In this document: in pieces, positions 1 to 13,382 of the stretch | How positions within the stretch are numbered: the stretch's first letter is position 1 | Layout: the number at the start of each line of letters is the position of its first letter | Source of the DNA: Triops longicaudatus | Taxonomy: Eukaryota > Arthropoda > Branchiopoda > Notostraca > Triopsidae | DNA: 64,000 nt | Direction: 5' to 3' | NCBI GenBank assembly: GCA_022885665.1 | Contig: JAGQDJ010000083.1 | Span: 250,373-314,372, forward strand | Position numbers and translations under genes: made by a program | Notes under the pieces: generated by a model | Database searches by the model: none | The model's input: only the letters and a program-made list of their open reading frames with translations | What the model was told of the DNA's origin: nothing

Positions 1-3000
1 AAAGGATTACTTGGGGAGGACCAAAAAAGAGACGGTGGCTTTTATGAGGAACGGAGCTTCATGGGAACGGTAGGTTTCAATTCCTGGGCTTTGGCGGAAA
101 TCAAAGCTGAAGATTCCAGAATACGTGATCTTCCAGCTTATTGAGGACAATGCAAAAAAAGTGGGTGGTAATCTCGAAAACCCACGGGTCCTGTGTAAAA
201 TTTCGCTGAGCAGGGGAGAAAAGATTGCCATTTTATATCACAAGGGTTTGCTTTCAATGCTATGGACCTGACGAGGCAAGTTGTTATTTTTTTGCCGAAT
301 TGAAAACCTAATGACCCGATTTGTTTTTCTCTCAGCACGTCTAGGCATGAAAAACCCAGGTGCAAATGATGTTGACGCTATTGTCCCAGCTTGAACTTGA
401 CTTCTAAGGGGCTCAAGCTTCACTGCTCTTCTTGTTCAGTAATGACCGCGTTCAGAAAAGCAACCAAGTGCGAAACCTCAATACAGTAAAACAAATATAA
501 GACCACCCATGCCTCTATGGGACCACGGTGAAGACGAAAGAGGTCTACAGCAGAGTTAGACAAAGTTCGCATTGACTTAATGAGACTTAAATCTAACTGA
601 ATTAGCTTGGACTGCAATCATGTGTTGCTATGGATTAGGGTTGAACAAGATCTAAGCGGTAAAGACTGATTCGGAAAGACATGAAAACACTTGTTAAGCT
701 GTTCGCCATAAGACACAACACTTAAGCACTAAAAATGTATATCGAAATTGAGCTCGTCTGCTTTTTAAAGGCATGCTTATACGGAAGATTCGGTTCAATA
801 TTAATATTTGGCTTTTTTAAAGTTTCCATTCATAGCACGAACCGAATCCATCAAATGAATGTGTAACCACAAGACGCAGACGTATATTTCCTGTAAAATC
901 ACGGTGGAACTTACAAGTAAGGTGTCTAGAAATTAGTTGCATTGTTCCCTATCATAAGGTGAGCTTGAAAGTTTTTTTTGCGTTTTTAGGGATTTTACTG
1001 AAACGTACTACCCGTTTATCTAGGAAACAGTCTTTATTTAATTTCTCTATTAATTTTCGGTAATATCATATGCAACTTTTTTATGGCTGCTTTGCGTTAT
1101 TTGACATGATTGTGATTTTTTCAACCCCAAGAAATCTTTCGTTCAAGTTTCCATTTTTGCTACTTATGCGTCGCGTTACAACTGACCAGAGATTCCCCTA
1201 GTTTATCAATAATTACTTTCGTCCATATTGCCTTTCGTACCAACAATTCAAGATTTATTATTTTCTTATTTTTATCATTATTTTCTTTCTTATTTTCGTA
1301 TTTTGATTTCCAGTGGGTATGCTTCAAGGAAAAATAGTCCGTTGCTCCTTTGGGAAGTTAAAAAGCACTTTACAATATGAACGAATTGACATTCACCCAT
1401 GTCTGCTGTGGAGTATTAGGTCAAAAAAGTACTTTCTGATGAATATTGCTTTACATGGGACTCTAAAGCGGAGCGTCGTCTTCGGATGAGATCTGTCGCA
1501 TTATAAACTTATGTGGGGCTCATAGCATAGCGGACATTGGACTTGGCAAATCCAATCGAAGCTGTCATGTGGAACAAACCTGGATCCATGCGGTCTGTGC
1601 ACATATCCAGCGTCAGCACAGAGGCAATAATGCCCCTGTCGCTTATTATTATTCACTTGTGTGCTGTGCTAGCACGCCATTCGGGCCTTCTGTTACACAC
1701 CGACTATAATATAATATTAACTCCCAATACTGTACTACATCTTACTCGTTCATGTCAAAAGAAGAAGGGGAAATGATGGAGGGTCACCGAGAAAATGGAA
1801 CTTCAGTCAGACTGACAGACAATGGGCATGAATTAGGACGTGACCACTCTTTTCTATCCGTTCACTCTTTTGTCGCTTTCCGACGCCTCATCATGACCAT
1901 CCAGTGCATTTATATCGTAATCAGTACAGTGTAATCAAAAAATGTCGCTTTCCACTTGCACCTGCTTGGCTCCAGGGCGGTCCTCATTTACTAAATTACC
2001 CAGTCTTTTTCAAAGAATAACATTGTCACGACGGTTAACACGGAGATTTCGGAAAATTTATTTACACAAAAAGACCACGTTTTAGAAAGCCGCTTCTTAC
2101 ACGCATAATTACACTTGTTGGGTAAATGCGTCTGGACAGATACTTTTGAGTTACGTTTCGGTCTCCGAAAAGAACGCCGAGATTTTAAGATGATGAACAT
2201 TTGACCAGAGAAACCGACCCGAAAAAGTTTAAGCTTGAAAAGAGCTGACTCGACTACGCGTGAACATACGAATAAATAAGGCACCAAAGAAAGCCTTATA
2301 CAGGAGACAAGTCAAGAAGAGTAAGACTTCAAGCCTAAATAAAGGGGTACTGCAATGCTAAATAGTTTGTGCTTCTGAACAGACATGTCATACGCAAGGC
2401 AGAAAAATGTGACAGCGCGTCTTCATTCATCTTCTAGTATTCACGCCACATTCTATGACCGTTTTTTCCCTACTCAAAAAGCCTGCAACATCGACTTAAC
2501 ATTTCTGTGGCTAACCCTTTATGGTGTTTACAAAATAGGTAAGGTTAAGCCTTCTTCATTAAGAAACACCTCCATCCCAAATTATTCTTCCTTTTCCTTG
2601 TACAATTTTTGGACTTGTCTAGGGAAGACGTGCTAAACCCATTGACATGGCTTGGGTACTTGACACCCTGGCAGGTTCACGTCCTATGGCACCCTCCCCC
2701 TTTGCCCCCACACAGAGGACATGTACCCTGTTTTTACTTAATGATTTCGAACCTTCAAATTATCTTAACATTAAGAAAATAATATATTACGCAGGCAATT
2801 TAGCCTGTATCAATGGTAATGTGAAAGTTATTACTTTCGTGCTACAGACTGGTGGTTGCTGTATAGATGCAACCACTGATCACATTACCCAAAAATTAGG
2901 AAGGACACAAAGACACTAAAATGGCTGCTAAATGCCCAAATGTTATTCAGCTAATTAGTCACACTTCCTTTACCGTGCAATATAACTCATGTAGAACGTT

Positions 3001-6000
3001 AATGACTCCAAATACGTTACCTGCACATTAAAGTTTCCTGCTATTATTCTGATGTTTACAACTCTGTAAACCAGATTTTTCCACTTTTCGTAATTTCTGA
3101 ATATTTTGAATCATGTTAAGACTTACAGACCGAAGGACTAAACAATAAATTCTACGAATAAAATTAGAATAAATACTTTTAAAAATCGCAGTCAAACTTA
3201 TAAAATAGCATTGTACTACAAATAATATACTTTCTACTTAATTATAATTTCTACAAATTCAAGTCAATCCCACAATTTAAGAACATTAATGCGCTATGTT
3301 TATGATATATTTACGATAATTTGCCTTAGAGGAGGGATGGGACAGTTCATACGGCGGACAAACTATACAAAAAATTATAACTAATAAAGCACAAACGTTT
3401 TGAAACTGGAAAAAATCAGACACTTAGTGAGTACAATGAAGTACAAACAGGAAAAGTTTTTTCGAAAAAAACTAAATAGTACGCGAGAAAACAAAAACTT
3501 AATTTGTGACATTTTTGTAAAAAAAAACGGCTGCTATTAATTTCGACGTACAGGTCAATGTATTTACCGAAAAATTACGCAAAAATACTTTTTGTATAGA
3601 ATACAAGTTGGAGAATAATGTCTTCAAAGATTCATTACAAATTCACTCTACTGACTTTGTAGGAGATTTTAGAACTCCAAAGTGATTTAATACGCTTTGG
3701 ACTGACCCATTTTTACCATGAGGTAGCACCGATTTGGCAACGCTGCGCCCTACTCTCCATTCAAAATGCCTACTATTTGACCACTCCCACAGACCAAAAC
3801 ATATCATGAAAAATTTACGGACTCTCTTAAACGCTGCCTTTCTTGTTATCACCAAGCATTTGGTTAAATCATGTATCTTTTTGCACAAATCAATGCTAGA
3901 AAGTTTCCGTTATCGACAAGGAATATAACTGTAATTTTTTCCCTAAATTATTTCAAGTCCATCGTGTGTTTTTTAAAAAGAGAAAATCGACTAGTTTCCT
4001 TATGGCAAAACAAATGAACAAATCGCCTTACACCCACGTAAAATTGTGTGCCAGGGATTTCTTTTTGTACCCCTGGAGGAGTCTCTGGTTTTCATTGTCG
4101 TCTGATCTTATTGTCGTCTTCTTGGAGCGTACCATACCTCAATTGATAGCCAGGATAGTAGCGCATCGAACGCGTATAACTTTCGGCTGGAATTTTGCAT
4201 GCGCGTGAAGAGAAAATAAAAAACTGAGAAGTTCCATCCCTCCTTTACAATCTAAGTAAGAATAAAATTTATTATCCAATTAAATTAAGGCTACGCGGGG
4301 ACTGACGTTAGGGAACATTTTGATTACATTTTACAACTGATAGGGACAAAGCTCGAGCGTTTATATCGATTATAGCAAATACAAAAGAGCTTTGATTACC
4401 TTGTATGCTGTGACGAATTAGAACGACCTTAACAACCTAAGCTCCAGTATGGTGTGCAAATGAAAACATCATTCATAACAATGCCATTGTGACACAATTT
4501 ATGACACCCCTACCCCATGGGTGCCGCAACACCCATATGTAACGTTGCCCGCTTTTCAAGTATGAAGGGAGTACTGGGTCAGCAGCACGGAGGCGAAACG
4601 AGTGTAGAGAATCTCCACATGTTATGAACATGCTGAAGATGGTATTTTTCCAACCGGAAATGTTGCAATCAAAATTTCCCAATACATGCACAGCATTCAA
4701 TGCTTCTTTTTTTATTTATAGGATGTCAAACAAGCCAACTCAGAGATTTTTCTTACATTTCTCAAATATTTGTAATATCACGACTCTCTCGCTTACATTC
4801 CTCCAAGGGTTTAAGAGTTGCCTGACCGCCTACCTTGGATAATACAAGCTTACTTGCTTGAAAACTTGTATCTCAGTAAAATTAAAGTTTGACGTCGCGA
4901 TGGTAAGAAAATATACTAAAAGCGCTAGTTTGGTACTTTTACGTGATAATCTGTTATTTATTCCGTCACCACGGGCAACGAAAGACGGAAAATGACCTTT
5001 TTTAAATTGTGTTCCCTTTACAAGCGCCGCATGTAACCCAACAACCGCCCACGACCCATAAGGCAAACACAAATGGGAAACGGCGGTAGTCAAAACTGAC
5101 GCGTCAAATGCCGATTTTGACCGATCGGAAATAGCTTGGCGAAAAAGGGGCTGGTCTGCGGTAGGCTACATGGTGCCTTAGGTAGCCTAACAGTAGCCTA
5201 CACGTATTTTAAAGGGTTCTCTGAATCTTAAAAACATTCAAAAAGTCATAACTCGGGAGTTTCGTACCCAAATACTCTCAATTTTCAAGCTTAACTTGTC
5301 AAAATAAGATTAACTAGAAGACCGTTTACCAATGGACTTTTGAACAGAACATCCGGAGGGCACACGCATACCACTTTTCACTCAGCTGAGGAAAATTTCT
5401 CCGACACCTCACTAATAATAACACTCGTATTCCACTCCTTGAGTTTGCCTTACCCTTTCTGTGAACTTATGGGTTTCGAACATTCTTTTGACCGCACATT
5501 CCCTTTGCTAGAAACTCGTTTAAACTAAAACTAAAATGAAAAATAATGTAACTGTACTCATAATTCAGCATTACGATATAATTTTCGTCGATCCCAATCT
5601 TTGTGGTTTACTCAAAAAAGTTTAGGATATTTCTGGAAATATTTTGACAGAAAAATTACGAATTTCAAAGTTACTGAATTTTGATACACTTTTAGAACTG
5701 GAGATATGTTTGAATAAAAAAGTCGATTTTGTAAAGTTTTTAAGTTTTTTTTTTAAGATTTGACCGGGAAGGTGGATATTTTGGAAACTATCAACAGAAC
5801 AGCAGGAGAGAAAATCTCTTGAGTAAATAATTTCCCAGGATCGCGTGAATCAAATCCTAGTGCCCAAGTTTGTCCAGCCAGGTTGGGAACTGTTGGTGTA
5901 AACTTTACCAGAGACAAAGACAATAAACGACAAGCTCATGGGAACCTGAACGTTATGTGAGAAAGGGTTATCAATACCTTTACACTTCTCACGACCCCTG

Positions 6001-7599
6001 AAGGATTCCTTGGGGCTCCGTGTTGATATTCTTGGTGTCTTGTCTTGCCTGCTCTACTATGTTGCTACAGTGTCTTGGAAAGCAGTTCAGAAACACATGG
6101 ACTTTAGACTACGGGTAAGATGGATACTGGAACAGGTTGAAGGATGAGTTGAGGGGAAAGTTGACATTGTCGGCCAGTCTTGTGAAGCATGCCAGAAAAA
6201 TGCTTCAATGTTTACTCCTGAACCGCAACCGTTAACGTCTAATGAGGCGAAATCTCCCTACGGGTTTTTATATAGGCCTCCGTGAGTAAATGTTGGTAAA
6301 GTGTCAGAAATGCGCCTTTTCATTTGACACTTTCTTGTCCCAAGTCGCATTCTCTGTCCGCCTACATCCCTTACCATTAACATTGCCGCATAGTCGGCAT
6401 TGCTGTATTTCAAGGAGAATTTTTGGGATAAATGCACTTGCACCATACGCAACCTTTTAGCTATGTATAGCGTGAACCGTAACATAACATGTTTGGGTGC
6501 ACAGTGACGGCTTTTGTGTGAATAATCTTTCGTTAAACACACCAGCGCGTCGCTTCACTAGAAATAGCTCGTTAAGATTGAAGTCCAAAGGAGACGGATC
6601 GTTATGAAAGATCAACAAAGAGATCAAAGATCGCGTTTCAGCGTTTGTTTGCCTTAAGATCTTAACGATTTAATTAGAACTTCTCATTGCCACGGAGCCA
6701 GAGCGGAAAATCAGGGAAATTCAATCCAGCGTCGGAACCAGTTCGCCCCTTTTCTTGTATTTTCCAATGTGTGTTGGCACATTCCTGTAAAAATAGCTTA
6801 TGAATAGGCGTATCTGTGTTTCACTGGTTCTAAACAAGCAAAGCTCACAGGAGAAAAGATAAAAGGGACCCCAACGCGGGCGCTGTGCATTGGCGAGACA
6901 TACATCCGCTGTTCAATTTTACCGCCCGTATTGTAATCAGGCTCATTTCCTCGCTTTTCGTGTAAATGTAAACAAGCAAACGTCTTTCCGCTCGTCTAGG
7001 GACATCAAAACTTTCGATTCATGGCCCCAGAGCCCGACTTGTGCTAAACACCTGCCAGGTTTATAAAAAGAAACCATTATTCAAGCTATAAAGACAAACT
7101 GGAGGAGAGAAAAAAATGAGCTACTTCCCCCCCCCAAAAAAAGAAGTTTATAGCCTTGGTTAAGCGTTCACGAAAGCTCCTACTAAGCGAACAGGGAATA
7201 AGTATTCGGGTTGGTTAAATGGTTAAATGCTCCAAATTCTCCTCAAGCCAGCCTCCCTAACGTCGGTGGTGGCCTCGCATTCATCTGAAAACCCTCTACA
7301 TTCGTCTTGTAATTACCAACTATAAATCGTGCTGTTCTAATGTTGCGCCTCGCTTGACAGCAAGCAATAGCATTCGGAACTCGAGCTGCGAGAACACCCC
7401 CCTCTCTTGCTTCGTTCCCTAGCCTTACGAGGGCTACTACGTTTTAGGTAGGAGCTACCTAATTTCAAGGAAGAAACTTACGCATGGGTATTAACACTAA
7501 AACTACCGAACTACGTTTTTGATAGGGTGTATTAGTCTTGATGCTTATTTCCCGTGAAACAGCAATGCTTTGGACTGCAATACTATTTACGTTCTGTTT
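1..7599. other. Gene-poor sequence
   Basis: No frame above 100 codons and none resembling a known protein on either strand. The content is AT-rich with A/T homopolymer runs (e.g. 3480-3530, 5738-5755). A small inverted pair, GTAGGCTAC at 5161-5169 and GTAGCCTAC at 5193-5201, is present. I see no RNA gene. Confidence 0.55.
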
Positions 7600-7601
7600 G
7601 C

Positions 7602-7835
7602 AAAGGACATTCTGAATTTTTCAGAAATATATAATATATTTATTAAGTCCTTTGAATTTATTGATTCCTTTGAATTTACTAAAGGACATTCGCACAGTTT
7701 GGAAAAAAGGTAAGATTTTATTTTAATTGTAGCTTATATCTGAATTTATAAGAAATATATAATATATTTATTGAGTCCTTTGAATGTATTTATTACTTTG
7801 AGTTTATTGATTCCTTTGAATTTCTCTTTTGGGTC
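7602..7835. repeat. Imperfect direct repeats, AT-rich
   Basis: A 35-bp stretch at 7623-7657 (AGAAATATATAATATATTTA...) recurs at 7751-7785 with one substitution in what I can see, followed in both copies by ATTGATTCCTTTGAATTT. The shorter AAAGGACATTC motif also appears twice (about 7602 and 7681). This suggests a decayed tandem or a local duplication with unit spacing of about 128 bp. Confidence 0.75.
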
Positions 7836-9528
7836 AGACTGGGTTTTGTAAAATCTTTTTGGAGTTCAATGGCTCACGAAATAGTCATTAGTTTTTTCTC
7901 ATTACTTGGATTTCATCATGCAGAAGCTTGAGAGGGTGCTTAGCATTATTGGGAAATACATTTAATTTGAAAAGCACTTTAATTGTAACATTCCACATGC
8001 ATTCTAAAATTATCTTCAAAAGTTCGATTCTATGGAATATTAACATAATAAGCAACAAATTTAATTGTACAACGCACACAAGAAAAGGTTACTTCCTAAA
8101 AATAAATACCAGTGCAATCTTGTGCACCCTGTACAATAATGTGGCAAAGTAAAAGCTGGACGATTTCTTTAGGAAAGACGTCGTCTTCCGGAATATGCTT
8201 TCCTCCGGAACCCTTCCTACACGCGCACGTGCAGTGGATAAGTTTTGGAACACCCCTGCTTTAATTAGCAAACCGGAAAGTTTCAGTGTCACAGTCAAGG
8301 CAAGACAAGCCGGCGCATCGATTTTGTGTAGAAATTAAGTCATACAGGAAAAGAGTATTTGAAAAAAAATAATAAAAACTTAAGAAATTATACGCGACAA
8401 ATGTACGCGGGTAGGAGTGCGTAACTAAAAATATCGAAATAAAAGGTGAAAGGGATATCAATGCAATAAACCCAACAAATGCTGACCGTTCAGAAAATTT
8501 AAAAAGAATAAATAAACAAAAACAAAAATACATAAAAAATAGTAAAAAAAATAAAATAAAAAAGACTGGCGGCGAGGTTCTACTTTACTATAAAAGGTAT
8601 TGTTTTCTAAAAGTGGGTGTCGCTAACTTGCCAATTTCTCAATGACAGTAAGGAGTGGAGGTGTCGCACACAAACACGTTCTAATGCTAATCCAGGGGCA
8701 ATAAATTCGACGACGCCTGAGAACTGCTGCAAGAAAAATTAAAGTTCCTCATCTATCGACTCCCATACTCGATTATCACGCTTTCGGTTGCCAGAAGATT
8801 TTCCTCTCCACGAAGTTTTCGACACCCAAGTGCAATAGCAGTCCAGTCAACCAAGCAGCTAAAGGAGAAATGCCCCGTGCGCGTGAAGAAAACATTTTTT
8901 TCTCTTCAGTCATGCGATTTGTTCATCACGCGCGTAGATGAGTTGATAATGAACTATCCTATCATTATTAACAATGTAACTGAATTGACTTTTGTTGACA
9001 ATGAATTTTAAATTAGGCCTTCATTTAATTTCCTATTCTTAAATTGTTCCAATTATTCTAAATTTAACTATCTATTATCACTAAAGTTTATTACAATTAA
9101 ATTTCTTTATTACTGTTTACTTTATTCTTTATTTCTTTATTCTTTATTACGTTAATTAATGGCAATAAAATGTTCTGAAACATTTCATGTTTCAAAACAT
9201 AAATATTAATTCATTTCTAAATTTCTTGAAGCCCCCCTCATGCATTAGCTAGACGCAAAACTAATTAAACATAACAAAAGTTTGTCTGCAATATGCTCTC
9301 TCATTTTCAAAAGTTCTAACAAGTTTTCCGTGTAAACGAACCCATTCCGATTCACCCTCCGTTCGTATCAACAAGGACTTCGCCGTTCCTTTCTGTAAGA
9401 TCGCAACTTCTTTCTTACAGGACAACAGGGCTTTAATTTCCAGGTTCACGTTGCCGTGGTCTCTTCAGCGCAGATGAAGAAACCCTCCCGAAAGAAAACT
9501 TTTAACCCAGCCCAGTCCAGGGCCCCAA
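7836..9528. other. AT-rich noncoding stretch
   Basis: Contains a very AT-rich segment at about 8990-9240 with repeated TTCTTTATT motifs and A-rich DNA at 8350-8570. No supported gene, except the retroelement-like frame noted at 9261-9475. Confidence 0.5.
9261..9475 (-). pseudogene. Protein-like frame beside the LTR-like sequence, possibly truncated gag
   Basis: An open frame without ATG reads LEIKALLSCKKEVAILQKGT, then AKSLLIRTEGESEWVRLHGK and LVRTFENERAYCRQTFVMFN before a stop. It begins about 50 nt after the primer-binding-like junction at 9529 and on the same strand, where the leader and gag of an LTR element would sit. Composition is protein-like but I recognise no domain. It could also be a host exon or chance. 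Confidence 0.25.
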
Positions 9529-9892
9529 TGTTGGGCCATCGGACTGCTTCGTGAGGGAAATATAAGCTCAGAAAATGCGTCCCAACGGGCAGATCGTCTC
9601 TCGCATCAGGCCAAGGTACTTGCGACTCCTAAAATTCCGGGAACAGAAAGACACGAAAGAGCAAGGCAAAGAAAAGGCAATCCCAAGCCTGCCTTTCCGC
9701 TCATGACTCGCTTTATATACTGTTGGCCCATTGCAGCATCAGCAACCTGCCTAGGGACTCGTTTTCTCTTGGCACGCTTCGCAGTTATTCTCCCTCCAAA
9801 GTATTGACTGACCAACGTGAAACTTTGGCTGGCCACTCAGTGCGTTAGAATAACGTCGACCTAAGAACCCCTTGAGTTCTTACTACGCTACA
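9529..9892 (-). mobile_element. Possible LTR (solo or 5' LTR) of a retrotransposon remnant
   Basis: Read on the minus strand, the segment begins TGTAGCGTAGTAAG, has a TATA-like GTATATAAAG (9720-9711) near the middle and ends ...GGCCCAACA. It is followed at once by TTGGGGCCCTGGACTGG, which resembles the LTR/primer-binding junction of Gypsy or BEL elements. I could not find a second LTR copy in the window, so boundaries and identity are tentative. Confidence 0.35.
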
Positions 9893-12120
9893 ACGCCAAA
9901 GTCAGCACTATGCTTAGCACTCAAAGGGAAGAATTCGATTCGAGTATAGTGAACTCATGGTAGAAAAAGATAGGATATGAAAATTTCCCCTTTAACAGTT
10001 GCACGCGGTAAGAAAGCTGGAGCAGTTTGTCGGGCCTATGACAACAATAGCCTGTGTACACGATACAATGTATTTCAATGAACTCGATAATGAAAAGCAA
10101 ACACGGACACGGTTCGGTGTTTGCTCCCGCGGTTGCCAGAAAAAACGACTCAGCGCAGGAGAGAACGCCAAACTGGTTTGGGGAGTTTTGAGAGCATGTG
10201 TGGTACAGGTTTAAATGAGGGCTGGTTAAACGTTTGGGCGGATGAGGGACATAAAAAGCCTTGATTTACGACCGTGGTGGCCTTCTTTGCACCGGTGGAA
10301 AAGATTTTTCTTCTGTATTTGGAATTTTACACTCAACACGGGTTTATTCGGGTAATTGACGAACCCCAACAAAGCCAATCAAAATACTTTTTTTTAATAT
10401 TGAGAATATGGCTAGTGGGGAGACCTCTGCGCAAGATAATGGAGGGGGTCTTTAAATGCATTTCTCGTAGTCGATTGTTCGTTGCGCAATGCTGCCTCCT
10501 TTCGACCATCGCATGCAGATGCTGAGCTTCACAAGATGGTAAAAACCGACGCACTTTGGGCGGATACCTGGGACAACGCCTATGCTTTTTTTCTTGTTTC
10601 AGTTGGAAGATGTGCGTTTCGCATTCGGTTTTCTTTTCCTTTTTTCAAGTCTACATCCTTGTCCTTACGAAGAGTAGGTTCTTCACACCGAAAAGGTTGC
10701 CAAGACTTTATAAATGTGCAGCGCTGCATGGGAAGTTTTTATAATCCCAGTGCGAATTATTAACGCTGTGCTGAAGGAACAAGCATAGATGCATAGCCAT
10801 TTTTTAAGTTTTGAATTTGGAGGAAGGAGTTTCTTTACTGGAGTATAAAAAAAAAGTCGAAGGTAGGAAACTTAAAAATTGACTTAGGATGAAGGGTCAT
10901 TAATGTTTCTCAAGAGAAAGAAACCGGGACCGAAATTTATTCTATAATTAGTATTTAAGGGACCAGCCTAAATAAAATGAACGGCTAAAGCACATAAAGT
11001 CCGCACGAGACAGCTGGCGACCAACCCATAATTAAACTTCCTAGTCTACATTATACCGCACAGCAGCCAGCAACAAGCAGATTGGGACAGAAAGTTCGGG
11101 GTTTGAGCCGAATTATACATCTCAAAATTGTCATTCATTGGCTTGTAAATGAGAAAGGAGAAGTTCGAGCAAGGAACTTTTCGTGAACTTACTTTTCTTT
11201 ACCTGCAGTATTCGGAGGGTGATGTGGGGTTGAGGTGGGAGGGCACCATGAATCATTGTAGTTATCATAACAACTCAACAGCGGAAAAATATAGGGCCTT
11301 CAACTTTACAATGTCAATCCCTTGCAGAAGCCCAACAGTGCGCCGATGCTATCGCAAGTTGCGGTCGGTTCCCCCCTTTAATTACGTGTAGCTTCCAGTA
11401 TTTCGTTCGAGAGCCACAAGTTCTGTAATGCCGACCAGTTTTCGTGTACCTTCCTTTTCTTTAAGTTGAATTTCAAGCCTTTATTAAAAGTTGATACTTT
11501 TATGTAGCATTCTGGTTGCGAAATTTATTTTTATAGGAAGTTCAGTTTTTACAACTGCAGCTATTGTAAAAATATTGTGTCAGTTAAACGATATATCGTC
11601 TAGAAAAATGAGAACTAGCTCTAATGGTAAAATACCATGCAAGTACCTATAAAAAAGCATATGTGCTTTGAAACACAATTAACAATTTAGGACTCCAGTT
11701 ACACTTTGTGATTACATTTTCTTCTTTACTACAAAAACAAGATCAGTAATATTCACTTGAGTTCAAATATCAGTTTACGCAGCGTGTATTCACATTCACG
11801 TTTTGTCACGTAGCCTTTGTAAATTAAGAAGGTGTGCAGAATTAAGAATGAAATAAAAGCAGCCGAAATCGGGGACGATAAGAATGTTCAATCATTACAA
11901 AATTCATTACACCCCTGCACTTTTTCTAACCTAGTCAATTTAACTGCAAATGTGTTTCTATACATTAAGACCCAGCAATAGAATCTAGCCAGCGCTGGTG
12001 AAATAATAAAAATAAATAAACTTAAATTATTACCTTAAAACGGATTCTTGTAAAGGGAAATAGCTAAACGCTTTTATGCATTATTGCGACTTTTTGTGTG
12101 AATGCAATACATAACTGCAA
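9893..12120. other. Noncoding stretch
   Basis: Short frames only (below 100 codons) with no recognisable protein. No RNA gene seen. Confidence 0.5.
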
Positions 12121-12121
12121 C

Positions 12122-12180
12122 ATACAAGTGTATACAGTAAATGTATACACTTGTATACATTTACTGCATACAAGTGTATA
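12122..12180. repeat. Perfect 14-bp inverted repeat with flanking direct repeats
   Basis: CAGTAAATGTATAC at 12135-12148 and its exact reverse complement at 12153-12166 are separated by four bases. The direct repeat ATACAAGTGTATA lies on each side (12122-12134 and 12168-12180). The whole block could fold into a hairpin or cruciform. Confidence 0.9.
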
Positions 12181-13120
12181 CGTAAACTTTATGGGAGAAG
12201 TATCGTTGACGTTGAGAGTGCTTTCTTGACGTTGATAAAAGCAAGTAAATACTATGTTTCGCTCCATTAGGTAGTGAACGCTCTTTGAGTGGCTGACAGG
12301 TTCAGCTTCAGCAGTTCCATTTTCTTTTCTTGTCAACAAATTTTACCTGTTTCATCACAAACCTAGACAACAGTCTACTTTTAATCGTAAAAAGGAGTCC
12401 TTAGTAATGCACGAACGATGTAGATTTGAAGATAAAACCTTCACTAGCCACAGTTGGAAAATTGAATCTTTTGGGTGGGCTCAAGTTTTCAAGCTGAAGA
12501 ATGTTATATTCATTCATGAAAACCATGCACACATAAGGTTCCGTAACCACGCCTGGCATGTTTGCAAATTAAGCGCTTCTCAGTTGTAACTGTTGCAAAG
12601 CGAATGAAAAAAACGTACACCATTCTTGACCACCCAACTCCGCACAAAAGCTGATTGAAATCTAGATGAGTAATCTTATGCATACAAATGTGTGAAGCCT
12701 TTCTTCAAATTTAACCTTATAAGCCGAAGGTGAATCTTTTCCCGCGGGAAACAATACTATACCCTTGTCATAAAAACGTCGACTTAGCTGCCCCTCCCCT
12801 CCTCCCCCTACACGGTTCCTTATGTTGTCTGTTACACAGCAGTTTTTTCCCAAAACAGTTCCGTACTGTACATATCGCTAGATAGAAGACGTAGAAAATG
12901 GACAGGGCACTTTATAACCTTTATTGCTGGCAAAGGACCGCAAAGTCTATAAACCGATCCTACTCCTTCCGTGCACCTGCTTCTGGCCATATATGGACCT
13001 TTTCGAGCAATACATACAAATTCGGCTTGAAGCCTCAATTTCCCCATAACGTGTACCATATGCAGTCCATTTCATGCACTTACGTCAATTTATTTGTTAC
13101 ACATTGCTACAGTGCAAATA
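12181..13120. other. Noncoding stretch
   Basis: No frame of 100 codons or more and nothing recognisable. Confidence 0.5.
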
Positions 13121-13382
13121 CGGTAGAACCTCGTTTTAACGAACGATTTAGAAGGAAATATCGGCTACAGTAGAAGGGTTGTAAGGCCGCGTGTTTAAAT
13201 AAATAAAAATAATAAAAATTAATATATAATATATTAATTTTTATAAAATAAAAATCATAGAAAATAATATAAATAATAATAATTTAAATTAATAACAATA
13301 AAAAATGTTTGCTGTAATGAACTTTGTGCCAAGCGAACAATATTTCTGTTCCGAAAAGGTTCGTTATAGCGAGATTTTACTG
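13121..13382. mobile_element. Miniature pogo/Tigger-like element (MITE)
   Basis: The left end GGTAGAACCTCGTTTTAACG (within 13121-13144) and the right end 13359-13382, reverse complemented, match at 19 of 24 positions, including AACGAAC. The AGAACCTCGTTATAACGA-type terminus is typical of Tigger/pogo elements. A TA dinucleotide precedes the left end; the right-hand TA is not preserved. The 262-bp body is AT-rich and lacks a transposase, so this would be a nonautonomous copy. Confidence 0.65.
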
